A DNA stretch of 64,000 bases, from NCBI GenBank assembly GCA_963734395.1, contig CAVTGY010000003.1, positions 434,001 to 498,000 on the forward strand. Direction: 5' to 3'. The position numbers were made by a program, and so were the translations under genes. Positions 26,812-36,272 of this stretch are shown here, in pieces. The notes below the pieces were generated by a model, which saw only the letters and a program-made list of their open reading frames with translations, ran no database searches and was not told the origin of the DNA. Source of the DNA: Bog-756 sp963734395. Lineage in GTDB: Bacteria > Actinomycetota > Acidimicrobiia > Acidimicrobiales > RAAP-2. Position 1 is the first letter of the stretch, and each line of letters begins with the position of its first letter.

Positions 26812-27333
26812 GTGAGTGATGACGGGCTAGCCCACCCGCCCGGGGACGTCGGTGATCTGGTGCTGGGCCCCGAAACCAGGCGGCGGGCGCGCCGCATGGC
26901 CTGGATCTATACGGCGGCAGCGGCCGTGTTGTTGCCGTGGATCGGCCTATTGGCGGTGACCCTGCCAAAGCGTCAGTTCGATCTCCACTACCGGGCCGCC
27001 TGGGTCGGCTTCGACCTCCTGCTGGTTTTCGCCATCAGCCGGACCGCCTATATGGCGTTTCGCATCGACCCGAGGGTGCAACTCCCAGCCACCGCCACCG
27101 CCACCCTGCTCATCGTCGACGCCTGGTTCGACATGACCACGTCGGGGAGTCATCGCCAGTTCTTCGAGGCCTTCGTGCTCGCCGTTCTGGTTGAGATACC
27201 GGCCGCGGTGTTTTCGATCTATCTGGCCCGTCAGGTCAACCGGCGTGTCCTCGAACTGGCCCATCTCGAGCCGCCGTCCTACAATGGCCCCGGGTTGCGC
27301 CACCGCCACAGGTCGGGCGACCGGTCAGAGTAG
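26812..27333 (+). CDS. four-helix membrane protein, unknown
   Basis: 173 residues with four predicted membrane segments (WIYTAAAAVLLPWIGLLAV, AAWVGFDLLLVFAISRTAYM, TATATLLIVDAWFDM, EAFVLAVLVEIPAAVFSIYL) and a basic N-terminal flank ETRRRARRM. GTG 26812 fits the compositional onset, but there is no ribosome site. The family looks like an actinobacterial conserved membrane protein; I cannot name it. Lies between ppk1 and a convergent aldo-keto reductase. Confidence 0.7.
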   Translation: MSDDGLAHPPGDVGDLVLGPETRRRARRMAWIYTAAAAVLLPWIGLLAVTLPKRQFDLHYRAAWVGFDLLLVFAISRTAYMAFRIDPRVQLPATATATLLIVDAWFDMTTSGSHRQFFEAFVLAVLVEIPAAVFSIYLARQVNRRVLELAHLEPPSYNGPGLRHRHRSGDRSE

Positions 27334-27353
27334 GCGCACCGATTCGACGGCGC

Positions 27354-28319
27354 TCAGGCAGTGGCGGCCTCGATGCGGGCCATCACGTCGTCATCCAGCT
27401 TGGGTAGGACATCGAGGGCGCCCAGATTCTCATGCACCTGCTCCACCCGACTGGCTCCGGTGATCACCGACGATACGTGGGGGTTCTTCGCACACCAGGC
27501 GATCGCCAACTGGGCCAGCGTGCAATCCAGCTCCTCGGCAATCGACTGGAGCGATCGCACCTTTTCGTTGCGCCCCGGGTCGGTGAGGAGGTTCCGTAGC
27601 CATTCGTAGCCAGGGAGCGTGGCTCGCGAGCCGTCAGGTACCCCGTCGAGATACTTGCCGGTGAGGAGGCCAGAACTGAGCGGGCTCCAGGTGGTCAAGC
27701 CCAGGCCGATGCCGTCATAGAGCGGGGAGTACTCCTTCTCGACCCGCTCCCTCCAAAACAGATTGTACTGAGGTTGCTCGACGACCGGCTTGTGAAGGTT
27801 GTGGCGATCGGCGATGTCCCACGCCTCGCGTAGTTCTTCCGCTGACCACTCCGACGTGCCCCAGTAGAGAGCCTTGCCACTGGCGATGATGTCCGACAGG
27901 GCCCACACCGTCTCCTCGAGAGGTGTCTCCGGGTCGGGCCGATGGCAGTAGAGCAGATCGACGAAGTCGAGGCCGAACCGCTCCAGCGAACCGTCGATGG
28001 CCTGAAGGAGATACTTCCGGTTGAGGGTATTGCGCATATTGACGCCCGGGTGGGTCCCCCAAAAGAGCTTGGTCGACAGCACGTAGCTGTGTCGTGGCCA
28101 GCCGAGCGACGCAATGGCCTCGCCCATGATCCGCTCGGACTCGCCGGCCGAGTATGCCTCGGCGTTGTCGAAGAAGTTGACCCCCGCGTCGTAGGCCGCG
28201 CCCAGACAGTCCGCGGCCAGAGTTCCGGACAACTGGGGTCCGAAGGTCACCCACGAACCGAACGACAGCACGCTTACCTTGAGACCCGACTTGCCCAACC
28301 GTCGATACTCCATGGTCAC
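27354..28319 (-). CDS. aldo/keto reductase (voltage-gated K+ channel beta-subunit type)
   Basis: 321 residues. Catalytic tetrad positions visible: Asp and Tyr in FFDNAEAYSAGESE, Lys in YVLSTKLFWG, His in LLYCHRPDPE. The GLGLTTWSPLSSGLLTGKY segment and the C-terminal NADPH site SVITGASRVEQVHENL are typical of the AKR6 group. GTG 28319 is seven bases behind GGAGGG. Substrate unknown. Confidence 0.9.
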   Translation of the reverse strand: MTMEYRRLGKSGLKVSVLSFGSWVTFGPQLSGTLAADCLGAAYDAGVNFFDNAEAYSAGESERIMGEAIASLGWPRHSYVLSTKLFWGTHPGVNMRNTLNRKYLLQAIDGSLERFGLDFVDLLYCHRPDPETPLEETVWALSDIIASGKALYWGTSEWSAEELREAWDIADRHNLHKPVVEQPQYNLFWRERVEKEYSPLYDGIGLGLTTWSPLSSGLLTGKYLDGVPDGSRATLPGYEWLRNLLTDPGRNEKVRSLQSIAEELDCTLAQLAIAWCAKNPHVSSVITGASRVEQVHENLGALDVLPKLDDDVMARIEAATA

Positions 28320-28389
28320 CGTAGATCCCTCCTTTGCCGGTCGGGGCGATCCTATGGTCCGGCGGACACCACCCGTCCGCTCGGCGGAG

Positions 28390-29154
28390 TCAGGCCCCCA
28401 TCCGGACTTCGGCCATGGTCACACAGCTCCCGCCGATCTGGACCCTGTCACCATCCCGGTGCATGAAGACGGTGCCGCCGCGGGGGGAGACCTGTCGGCC
28501 GACGAGATCGTCCTTGCCCAGACATTCGCCCCAGTGGGCGGCCAGCGTGCAGTGGGCCGACCCGGTCACCGGATCCTCGGGAATGCCGGCGTTTGGACCG
28601 AAGACTCGGCTCACGCAGTCGATCCCCGGTTGGTCACCAGCCCCGGTCACGATGACCGCTCGTGAACCGAGCGCCGCGATCATGGTGAAATCGGGACGGT
28701 AACCACGGACCGCTTCTGCATCCTCGACCTCGATCAGCACGTCGAACCGCCCCCTTCCGAACCAGCGGACACCTCCGATGGACAGGACCGGTGGGATGGC
28801 ACCCGCCACCGGCGGATCGGCAGGAAAGTCCATGTGGATCAGCCCTGTCCCGTTGCGGGAGCAGGTGAGCAACCCACTCCGGGTGTGGAATCGAGCCGAA
28901 CCGCCGAGTACGTGGGCACTGGCGAGAGTGGCGTGGCCACACAGGTCGAGTTCGACCGAAGGACTGAACCACCTCAGATCGTGATCTCCATCCGGTCGAG
29001 TGACGACGAACGCGGTCGCCGACTGGTTGATCTCCCGCGCCACTGCGCGCATGCGAGCCAGTTCGGGGAAGGCGCCCACGACGGCGACTGCGGCAGGATT
29101 GCCAGCGAACGGCTGGTCGGTGAAGGCATCGACGACGGTGAGGTCGAGTGTCAT
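28390..29154 (-). CDS. PhzF-family protein with altered catalytic position
   Basis: 254 residues, diaminopimelate epimerase-like fold: TVVDAFTDQPFAGNPAAV, ELDLCGHATLASAHVL and EDPVTGSAHCTLAAHW. In PhzF the acid/base glutamate sits in the NLSET-type motif; here the matching stretch reads EINQSATAFV with Ala in that place, so the classical isomerase mechanism may be missing. Diverges from the membrane glycosyltransferase gene. Physiological substrate unknown. Confidence 0.82.
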   Translation of the reverse strand: MTLDLTVVDAFTDQPFAGNPAAVAVVGAFPELARMRAVAREINQSATAFVVTRPDGDHDLRWFSPSVELDLCGHATLASAHVLGGSARFHTRSGLLTCSRNGTGLIHMDFPADPPVAGAIPPVLSIGGVRWFGRGRFDVLIEVEDAEAVRGYRPDFTMIAALGSRAVIVTGAGDQPGIDCVSRVFGPNAGIPEDPVTGSAHCTLAAHWGECLGKDDLVGRQVSPRGGTVFMHRDGDRVQIGGSCVTMAEVRMGA

Positions 29155-29259
29155 CGTCGAATTCTACGAGGCAGGGCAGGAGGTTCTTGGCCGGTGCCGA
29201 TCCGGTCACTACCCTGGTCGCCGGTGGTGCCTGTCGCGGAAAGAACCGAGTCGCACCCG

Positions 29260-30896
29260 ATGGGGCCAGTGCCGGGGCCGTTGCCGGTCGAGTCCGACCA
29301 CCCCACCGCCGGGATCCGTCGCCAACGGCGACGGAGCCAGTCCGCCCGCACCGAGCGGCACCTGACCGTCGCGGTACTGGCGGTCCTGATGCTCGGCAGC
29401 CTGCTTGCTCACGACCTCCACCGGATGATGACCCAACCGCTCTGGCGCGACGAAGACTGGGTCGCGGTGACCCTGCGGGTCCCCTTCGACCGGATCCTGA
29501 GCCTCACCTCGACCACTCCCGTCCTTTTCACCGCATTGCTGAGGGTGACTCCTCACTGGTCGCCGTCGAGCCTGAGGCTGCTGCCATTGGCCTTCACCGT
29601 GGCCGCGGTCGTTCCCGCATGGTACCTGGGGCGGGAGATCGACCGGAACGGGTGGCTGACCCGGGTGGTGCTTGCTACCGGCGTCGCATTCGCTCCTGCC
29701 CTGCTCGTCCGGCACGACTTGAAGCAGTACACCGCCGAAGCGTTCGCCGCGCTGATCGTGCTCTGGTTGCTGGCCCGGCTCGAGGCCGAATGGTCGCGCC
29801 GTCGCCTGGTGGTGTTGGGCGCGACGCTGGCCGCCAGCACCCTGCTTTCCAACGGGGCCATGTTCCTCGGGCCGGCCGTGCTGGTCTGCCTGGCGCTCGT
29901 GCTCATAGTGCGGCGGGACGCCCGCCGGCTGGGTCAGCTGGCGGTCGTAGGGGTCGCCACCTTGGCGTTCGACCTCGTCGTCTTCCTCGTCGTCGATCGA
30001 CCAGCCGACACCCCTTCCCTGCAGGCGTACTGGACCGCCTTCTACATCCCGACCTCCGACGGCATTGGCAACGCCCTCCATTTCATTCACTTCCGTGCCG
30101 GCGCCGAGCTCCAGAGCGTGGGCCTGGGACCGTCCCTGGTGGTGGTGGCGTTGGTGGTTGCGGGCATGGTCACCCTGGTACGCACCGGTTTCCCGGCGCT
30201 CGCGCTGGTGGCACCGGCAACAACCGTCGAGCAACTCCTCGCCTCCGGCGCCCATCGCTATCCGCTCTGGGACCCCCGGACCTCGACATGGTTTTCGGTC
30301 CTACTCACGGTGATGGCACTTATCGGGGTGACCGGCGCCGCCCGCGCCGCCTGGTCCCTCCTTCGTCGTCGCCGAAGTACCGGGGGGTTCTACCTCGGCC
30401 TGGCCGGCATGCTCGCGGTGGTCCTGCTCGTCGCCAGCCTGGCCGGCCCCTACCTGCAGGCGGCCCGAGTGGCAGTGGACACGACCACCCCGCTCGAAGA
30501 CGTCCACGGCCAGGTCCAGACGATCGAGGCCGAGCGACGGCCCGGCGATGTGATCGTGGCCAATACCGATGCCGGTTTCGGGTTGAGCATCTACTGGCCG
30601 GCGCAGCCTCAATTGGTCTCCGATCAGGCTCGACTGGAGACCTTCCGCATCACCTACCCCCCGCGGACCGGGTGGTGGTGGCAGTGACCATCACGACCGC
30701 CGCCGAAATCAACGCCGTCCGCACCGCCGTGGCCATGGCATCCACCGCACCGGGCGCCCGGGTCTGGGTGGTGATGTCCCACTGGCACACCGCCGAGCGC
30801 GCCACCATGATCGCCACTCTGCTCCATTACGGGACCCTCACGGTGCCTCCGGGACAACACGGCCGCGAGCGTGTCCTCCTGCTCACGCTCCGGTAG
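29260..30896 (+). CDS. membrane glycosyltransferase, family 39-like (one frameshift)
   Basis: About 545 residues with roughly ten membrane helices. The early extracytoplasmic loop WRDEDWVAV carries the acidic pair typical of lipid-sugar-dependent GT-C enzymes. The C-terminal soluble part contains RRPGDVIVANTDAGFGLSIY. At the C6 run 30656-30661 one base is missing: restoring it turns the literal end GWWWQ into DRVVVAVTITTAAEINAV and the gene ends at TAG 30894-30896. Start ATG 29260 is tentative. It presumably adds a sugar to a cell-surface glycan. Confidence 0.75.
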
Positions 30897-30939
30897 CCCA
30901 CCGACCCGCTTTCGGGCGGCTGATGGCCGGTCACCCGAG

Positions 30940-30974
30940 CCCCCAGGACACCTCTCCTTGGGGATTTTAATTTT
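30940..30974 (+). terminator. intrinsic terminator of the membrane glycosyltransferase gene
   Basis: CCCCCAGG (30940-30947) pairs with CCTTGGGG (30956-30963), one mismatch, eight-base loop, followed by ATTTTAATTTT. A T-rich tail like this is rare in the rest of the window. Confidence 0.7.
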
Positions 30975-31064
30975 CGAAAAGTGACCGATTTATCGTCTAC
31001 AGGCGATGGTTGCGGGCCGGAACTAGCGTCGTACAAGCGATAATTTGGCCAATTTTCGAAAAGT
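30969..31064. repeat. 14-bp direct repeat containing a palindrome
   Basis: AATTTTCGAAAAGT at 30969-30982 and 31051-31064, exact copies 82 bp apart; the core TTTTCGAAAA is a perfect palindrome. Between them lies ATCGTCTACAGGCGAT, itself an imperfect inverted repeat. Confidence 0.85.
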
Positions 31065-31136
31065 AACTTGGGAGAGGACAGACCGCATGTCCCCCGGGGC
31101 ACGCCCGCAGACCACCAGCGACCAACAGCGCCGACC

Positions 31137-33303
31137 TCAGCCCAACCGCCAGCGGGCGAGTGCCTTGGTGAGCTCAGCGGTGAAGGCGGTACCGAGGGCC
31201 GGGTCGGCGAAGTGGCGATCGACGAACTGCCGATTGGCCCGGCGCTCGGCCTCGACAGCGGGGCCGCCGGCCAGCACCTCGGTGACGTGTCGCACGATGT
31301 CCTCCGACCGCCGGTAGATCCGGCAGTCCGGCCCACCGGTCAGCCGTGACTCGGGTCGGTCGGGCATGATCACCGAGGCCCCGGCATACATCCCCTCGAT
31401 GATCGATCGGGGCATCCCGAAGGGCCCCCCGGACACCTTCGAGTAGACGACGACGGCAGTGCGACCCAACAGGGCGATCACCTGGTCGTGGGGCACGTCG
31501 ACCGACAGCATGATCGACGCGCCCGAGTCGAGGATCAGCTGGCGGATGACCTGCGGCTCGTCCTCGTGGACATAGGTCGTCCCCACCACGATGCGACAGT
31601 CGACGCCGGCGCGGGAGAGCTCGGCGAAGGCGTCCGACCAACGTCGGCCAGTCCTTCTTGGGGAGCGCGGCCGACGCGGACAGAACGACGCTCCGCTCCG
31701 AGGCCGGAGCGGGAAAAGCGTCCCGTCTCGGACAGCAGTGGCACCAATTCGTGCGCGCCCTCGATCAGGCGGGCGTGATGCGGGTATGCCCAGATTCCCA
31801 CGCAAAGCGGGTGCGCCCGGACCCGTTCGACGGTAGCCGGGTCGAAGTCGAATGAGTGGACCCGGACCGCGAACGGCTTGCCTACCTGTGTGAGGGAATC
31901 GAACCGTTCGTCGGCGAATGTGGCCCAGAAGAGAACCAACACGTCGGGCTCGAAGTCAGCCACCGCCGTTTCGAGATCGGTGTAGGTGGGCTCGTCCACA
32001 CGCACCGGCGAGGGTGACCACCGGTCAGTACACCAGGCGAGCACCGCCCCGTTGTCGGTGAGCGCCCTCATCTCCTCGGCGATGTAGGTCTCCGGCACCA
32101 GGGGGAACAGGGAGTTGTAGGCGAGCACCCGCAGCGGGCGGTCCCGGAGCAGCTTGGACCGCACCACCGCCTCGGACGCTGCCGCGTGGCCCGATCGGCT
32201 GATCCGACCCGGCGCATTGGTGGTGTAGAGCGAGGCCACCACGGGTAGGGGCAGGGGCGTGCGCTCGGCGGTCATACGGAGGAGGAGGTCCCAGTCGCTG
32301 AGTGCTTCGAGGCTCTCGTCGAAGATCGCTTCGGGCAGGTTCCGCTGGTGCGCGAACACGCCGAGGTCGATGAAGTTGCCCACTTCGAGCCGTGCACGGT
32401 CGAAGGTCTCGAAATGGAGGAACGGCAGCCCGGTCGGATTGTCCTCCCCGGGCGCATCGACGTCGGCCAGCCGGGCGCCGTAGAGGAGCTCAATGTCCGG
32501 TTGGCGTTTGACTGCCCATGCCACCGCCTTGAGCCAGAGCGGCCGCATGACGTTGTCGTCGTCGAGGTAGCAGACGTACTCGCCGCGTGCCGCAGACAAT
32601 CCCGTGTTGCGCGCCGCGCCGACGCCGCGGTGACTTTGGGACAACGCGACAATCCGGCTGTCTTCGGCGGCCAGGTCGGTCGAGGAGCTCGACCGTCCCG
32701 TCCGTGCTCCCGTCGTCGATGACGACCAGCTCCCAATGTTGGTACACCTGGGCCCGAACGGATTCGATGGCCCGAGCGCAGGAGGACCGAACGGTTGCGA
32801 GTGGCCAGCACCACCGACATCAGCAGGGGTTCGCCGATGTGCTCATTGCGGACCCATTCGGTGACCGGCTCCACCAGCGCACACAGTGTCTGCTCCCGGT
32901 AGCGACGGTCGACCATCTCGAGGCCGGCCTGCAGCAGCTCCTGGGTGCCGACCAGCGCGTTCCTGGTCGCCTCGGTGTCGTCCCGGAGAAACGGGCATCT
33001 GCCGCGAGCCCGACGATGTCGGTGGTCAGCAACGTGTGGATGGTGTTCAGGTCGCTCCTGGTGGCCTTCGTCTCGTCCCGACGCTCGTCGAGGCCGACCT
33101 GCATCAGCTCTCGGGTGGCGATCAGGTCGCTCCTGGTCGCCACCGTCTGGTCGCGTGGAGGCGGACAGGCGCTCGAGCTCTTCGAGGCCCAGTAGCTCCC
33201 GGGTCCGGGCGACCAGAGCGTTGCGTCCGCCACTCGTTTTGGAGAGGTCGCCGAAGGCACGCAACTCCTTTTTGGCCAGGCGCACCATCTGCCGCAGCCG
33301 CAT
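31137..33303 (-). CDS. two-domain glycosyltransferase (GT2 plus GT4-like) with repeat-rich N-terminus, several frameshifts
   Basis: Roughly 720 residues after correction. Residues 1-165 hold repeated ATRSDL/ATRELM-type segments that look like a coiled coil. A GT2 domain follows (SVVLATRNRSVLLRS, WELVVIDDGSTDGTVELLD, GEYVCYLDDDN) and a GT-B type C-terminal domain with GGPFGMPRSIIEGMYAGASV. ATG 33303 has GGGAG in front. Breaks lie near 33150, 32990, 32771, 32672, 31715 and 31634; each is one base, mostly an extra base in a CC/CCC run or A-run of the plus strand. Probably makes a cell-wall or capsule glycan. Confidence 0.78.
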
Positions 33304-33525
33304 CTCCTGCTCCCTGAATCGCTCTGATGGGACCGGCCCCCCCGCTCGGCGGGCCGCCAGCCGATCAGCTGGTGACGGAAGGATAACCCTCCATCGGATG
33401 ACCATCCGTCTGCGGATCCGGGCGCGCCAGGGCGGGAGTTTGTCGCAGCGGCCATCCTCGAGGCCCGGTGGTGGGGACCCTGTCAGGATGATGGAGATCG
33501 CACCGCTTCAATGGGAGGTAGAGCG

Positions 33526-33792
33526 TTGTCCGCATCCGACCACCGATCGCAGGCAGAGATGGGTGCCCACCAGACCGGTCACATCCTGAACCGGGTGCGG
33601 GGCATTCCCGAAGGCTTTGTCCAGACCTACGGGGACATCGACCCGCACAACCCGCGTTCGGTCGGAAAGGTCCTCGCATCGACATCGGAGGACGTGCCGT
33701 GGCATCGGGTGGTGCGCGCCGATGGGTCCATCCCGTTGGGACGTGAACAGCGTGAGCGACTCCATGCGGAACGGCGTTCCGATGCGCGGTGA
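33526..33792 (+). CDS. alkyltransferase-like protein (MGMT family without the catalytic Cys)
   Basis: 88 residues. The family motif PCHRV of O6-alkylguanine transferases is PWHRVV here, the hallmark of alkyltransferase-like (ATL) proteins that bind alkylated guanine and hand the lesion to nucleotide excision repair. The DNA-binding HTH is ILNRVRGIPEGFVQTYGDI. TTG 33526 is taken as start because GGGAGG ends seven bases before; ATG 33511 would overlap that site. Confidence 0.85.
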   Translation: MSASDHRSQAEMGAHQTGHILNRVRGIPEGFVQTYGDIDPHNPRSVGKVLASTSEDVPWHRVVRADGSIPLGREQRERLHAERRSDAR

Positions 33793-33793
33793 T

Positions 33794-33816
33794 CGGGTTG
33801 ACATGCGTCAAGCCCG
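33794..33816. terminator. hairpin between convergent genes
   Basis: CGGGTTGAC (33794-33802) and GTCAAGCCCG (33807-33816) form a stem with one bulged base and a four-base loop just after the ATL stop. No T-run follows on either strand, so it is a GC-type terminator at best. Confidence 0.5.
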
Positions 33817-33863
33817 TTGGCCAGGAGGGGTGATCTGATTTCCAGTACCAAATCCGGCCGCGG

Positions 33864-34730
33864 TCAGGAGCGACGGGATGAGACCAGCCACGCGGCCGTG
33901 CCGATCTCCACTCCGCCCTGCGTCACGAATGGTTGCAATGCCTTGGTAGCAGCAGCTATCGCCTCGACCTCGACCTCGGGATCGGCGTCTTGGAGAACCG
34001 CTCGAGCCATGCTGCCATGGCGGAGGAACTCGACGGTCTCGTCAAGTGGTCCTCCTCCCCCAAGGAGGATCATCTCGTGGAGCGGCTCGATCTCCACGTC
34101 GGAGAATCCGGCACTGCCGAGCACTGATCGGATCCGGTCGGGATCGGCCAGTGAGAACAAGCCAGGCCCTCCGGGCGGGCCCAGATCCGGAAGTGGAACA
34201 TGTTCGGCGAGGGCCAGACCCGGTACCCGGATCCAGTCATTGCTGAACAGGTCCTGCCAGCAGACGAAAGTCATGGAGCCGCCCGGGGACAGCGCTCGGG
34301 CAACGTTTGAGAACGCGGCGACGGGATCGTCGAAGAACATCACGCCGAACCGACTGATGGCGGCGTCGAAGCCGGCGGTCGGCATGGGCAGGACCTGGGC
34401 ATCTCCGAGCAGCCACGAGATATTTGCGATGCCGAGTTCGTCAGCTTGTCGCCGGGCCCTCTGGATCATCGGCGCCGATATGTCGACACCGGTTGCAGTG
34501 CCGTCGGGGACCAGTCGGGCTGCCTGAATTGTGGTGCTGCCGCAACCGCATCCGACGTCGAGCACCCGGCTGTCCGAGGTGAGCGAGGTAGCAGTCACAA
34601 GCCGATCTGCGAACGGTGCGAGCATGGCGTCATAGCGGTTCTGGTAGGTGACCCAGTGGTCGGCTTCGCTGCTGTTCCAGTGGTCGGCTTCGCTGCTGTT
34701 CCAGTGGTCGATTTGGGTTTCGTTGGCCAA
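33864..34730 (-). CDS. class I SAM-dependent methyltransferase with duplicated N-terminal segment
   Basis: 288 residues. Motif I VLDVGCGCGSTT, motif II TGVDISAPMI, then LGDAQVLPMPTAGFDAAISR and ALSPGGSMTFVCWQD. The N-terminus repeats DHWNSSEA because of a 24-bp tandem duplication (34653-34710); relatives usually have one such segment. Substrate unknown. Convergent with the ATL gene. Confidence 0.85.
   Translation of the reverse strand: MANETQIDHWNSSEADHWNSSEADHWVTYQNRYDAMLAPFADRLVTATSLTSDSRVLDVGCGCGSTTIQAARLVPDGTATGVDISAPMIQRARRQADELGIANISWLLGDAQVLPMPTAGFDAAISRFGVMFFDDPVAAFSNVARALSPGGSMTFVCWQDLFSNDWIRVPGLALAEHVPLPDLGPPGGPGLFSLADPDRIRSVLGSAGFSDVEIEPLHEMILLGGGGPLDETVEFLRHGSMARAVLQDADPEVEVEAIAAATKALQPFVTQGGVEIGTAAWLVSSRRS
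34653..34710 (-). repeat. 24-bp in-frame tandem duplication
   Basis: Two exact copies (34653-34676 and 34677-34700) starting CCAGTGGTCGGCTTCG plus ten bases of a third. It keeps the frame and adds eight residues to the methyltransferase N-terminus; perfect identity suggests a recent slippage event. Confidence 0.85.
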
Positions 34731-34952
34731 GGACTCGCTCTCCTCTAGGTGGTCCTGATTCAGTCGTGTACGTCAGAGATGGCGCCCGCTGTCGGGAAGC
34801 CCCTATCCAACAGATGGAATTCACACGCTGGTAGCTTTTCGTCCGCTTCGGATACCGTCGGAAGCGGCGGACAAAGTGTGACACGAAGGGACACGCTGGA
34901 TGCAGCCTCGCTGGAAACCGTCCAAGGAGCGAGCCGCGTCCAGCAGGCGAAA

Positions 34953-36119
34953 TTGCGGAGCCCTCGCCTGGGCGCGGCCGCCATGCTATGCGCTAGCGCA
35001 ATCCTCCTCGTTGCGTGTTCCTCTGGAGCCACGACCGCGAGCTCCACATCCACCACAGCCGACACCACCGATGGAGTGGTCTGGCTCTGCCGTCCCGGCG
35101 TTTCCCCTGATCCGTGTACTCAGCCAGTCACTTCGACCTCGGTGGACGGGGACGGCCACTCGACCGTGGCCACCGTGCAACCGGCAGCCTCGGCCCCCGT
35201 CGACTGCTTCTACGTCTACCCGACGGTGAGCAAGGAGAAAACGACCAACGCCAATCTGGACATTCAGCCCCAAGAGGTGGGTGTGGCCATCGCCCAGGCT
35301 TCCCCCTTTTCCCAGACGTGCAACGTGTACGCCCCCATGTATCCGCAAGGCACTCTGAACGACATCGGCAACTCGCCGGCCAACACCGCAGAGGAGACGG
35401 CCTACAACGGATTGCTCAAGGCGTGGAACTACTACATGACGTACCTGAACCACGGCCGGGGTTTCGTGCTCTACGGCCACTCTCAAGGCGCCGAGATACT
35501 CACCAACCTGATTCAGAAGGAAATCGATCCCAACCCGGCACTCCGCCAGCGCATGGTTTCCGCAGTGATCCTCGGGGGGGATGTGCTGGTGAAGCAGGGG
35601 CAGCGCACCGGCGGCTACTTCCAGAACATCCCGACCTGCGACAGCGCCACCGAAACGAGCTGCGTTCTCGCTTATTCGTCCTTCTACGGCGAGCCGCCGA
35701 GCAACACTCGCTTTGGACGCGCCGAGCAGGGTCCTGGTGCCCACATAGCCACCCTCCCGCCAGCGGGGACACCGGTACAGATCGCCTGCGTCAACCCGGC
35801 GGCCCTCCTCGGGCAGGGCACGCTCGAGAGCTACCTCCCGACAGCGGGGCCGACTGCAGAGAAGGCGCTGCACTGGTGGCCACAAGTGCATGTGCCCTCA
35901 CCATGGGTGTCGACCCCTGGCCTGTACTCCGGCCAGTGCATGAACTCCGGTGGAGCGCAATGGCTCAATATCTCGGTGCACCAGGGGCCGGTGTCCAGGA
36001 AGACCGTGTAGGAGATCCCCGACCCACGATGGGGCCTGCACCTGAGCGACCCGAACCTGACCATCGGTGACCTGGTGACAGTGGTCAAGGACCAGATCAA
36101 GGCGTACACGCCTGGTTGA
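34953..36119 (+). CDS. DUF3089 lipoprotein, alpha/beta hydrolase-like, interrupted by an in-frame TAG
   Basis: Secreted protein: signal LGAAAMLCASAILLVACSS ends in a lipobox. The DUF3089 core includes APVDCFYVYPTVS and the nucleophile elbow LYGHSQGAEI. An in-frame TAG at 36009-36011 follows VSRKTV, yet the same frame goes on for 36 codons (EIPDPRWGLHLSDPNLTIG then VKDQIKAYTPG) with the C-terminal block expected of the family, ending at TGA 36117-36119. A base error or a recent nonsense mutation is likely. The start is uncertain: TTG 34953, GTG 34879 or an earlier codon. Substrate unknown. Confidence 0.75.
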
Positions 36120-36157
36120 GGCCGACCCGCTCACGAGTTGACCTGTAGTGGTTCGAG

Positions 36158-36232
36158 TCGGGCTGCCCGGATTTGAACCGGGGACCTCTGCGTCCCGAAC
36201 GCAGCGCGCTAACCAAGCTGCGCCACAGCCCG
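36158..36232 (-). tRNA. tRNA-Pro (anticodon CGG)
   Basis: Minus-strand cloverleaf: acceptor stem CGGGCTG/CAGCCCG, anticodon stem CTGCG with loop TTCGGGA (anticodon CGG) and T-arm CCCCGGTTCAAATCCGGG. CCA is not encoded. Confidence 0.95.
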
Positions 36233-36272
36233 TCGAGGATCGAGGATGAAGGCGATCCTGACCTGCGAGATG

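Larger units (their letters stand above)
30897..31136. other. AT-rich intergenic region between convergent genes
   Basis: Contains a terminator for the upstream gene (30940-30974) and a 14-bp direct repeat (see next entries). A plus-strand ATG at 31087 behind GGGAGAGGAC opens a frame that is antisense to the glycosyltransferase and is not called. Confidence 0.6.

Noticed and set aside
31045..31317. Plus-strand frame starting near the AATTTTCGAAAAGT repeat
   Set aside because: Antisense to the glycosyltransferase C-terminus and basic/serine-rich like other shadows.
36009..36011. Pyrrolysine or selenocysteine decoding of the TAG/TAA codons
   Set aside because: No pyl or sel genes or insertion elements seen; the positions are not catalytic and other genes end with the same codons.
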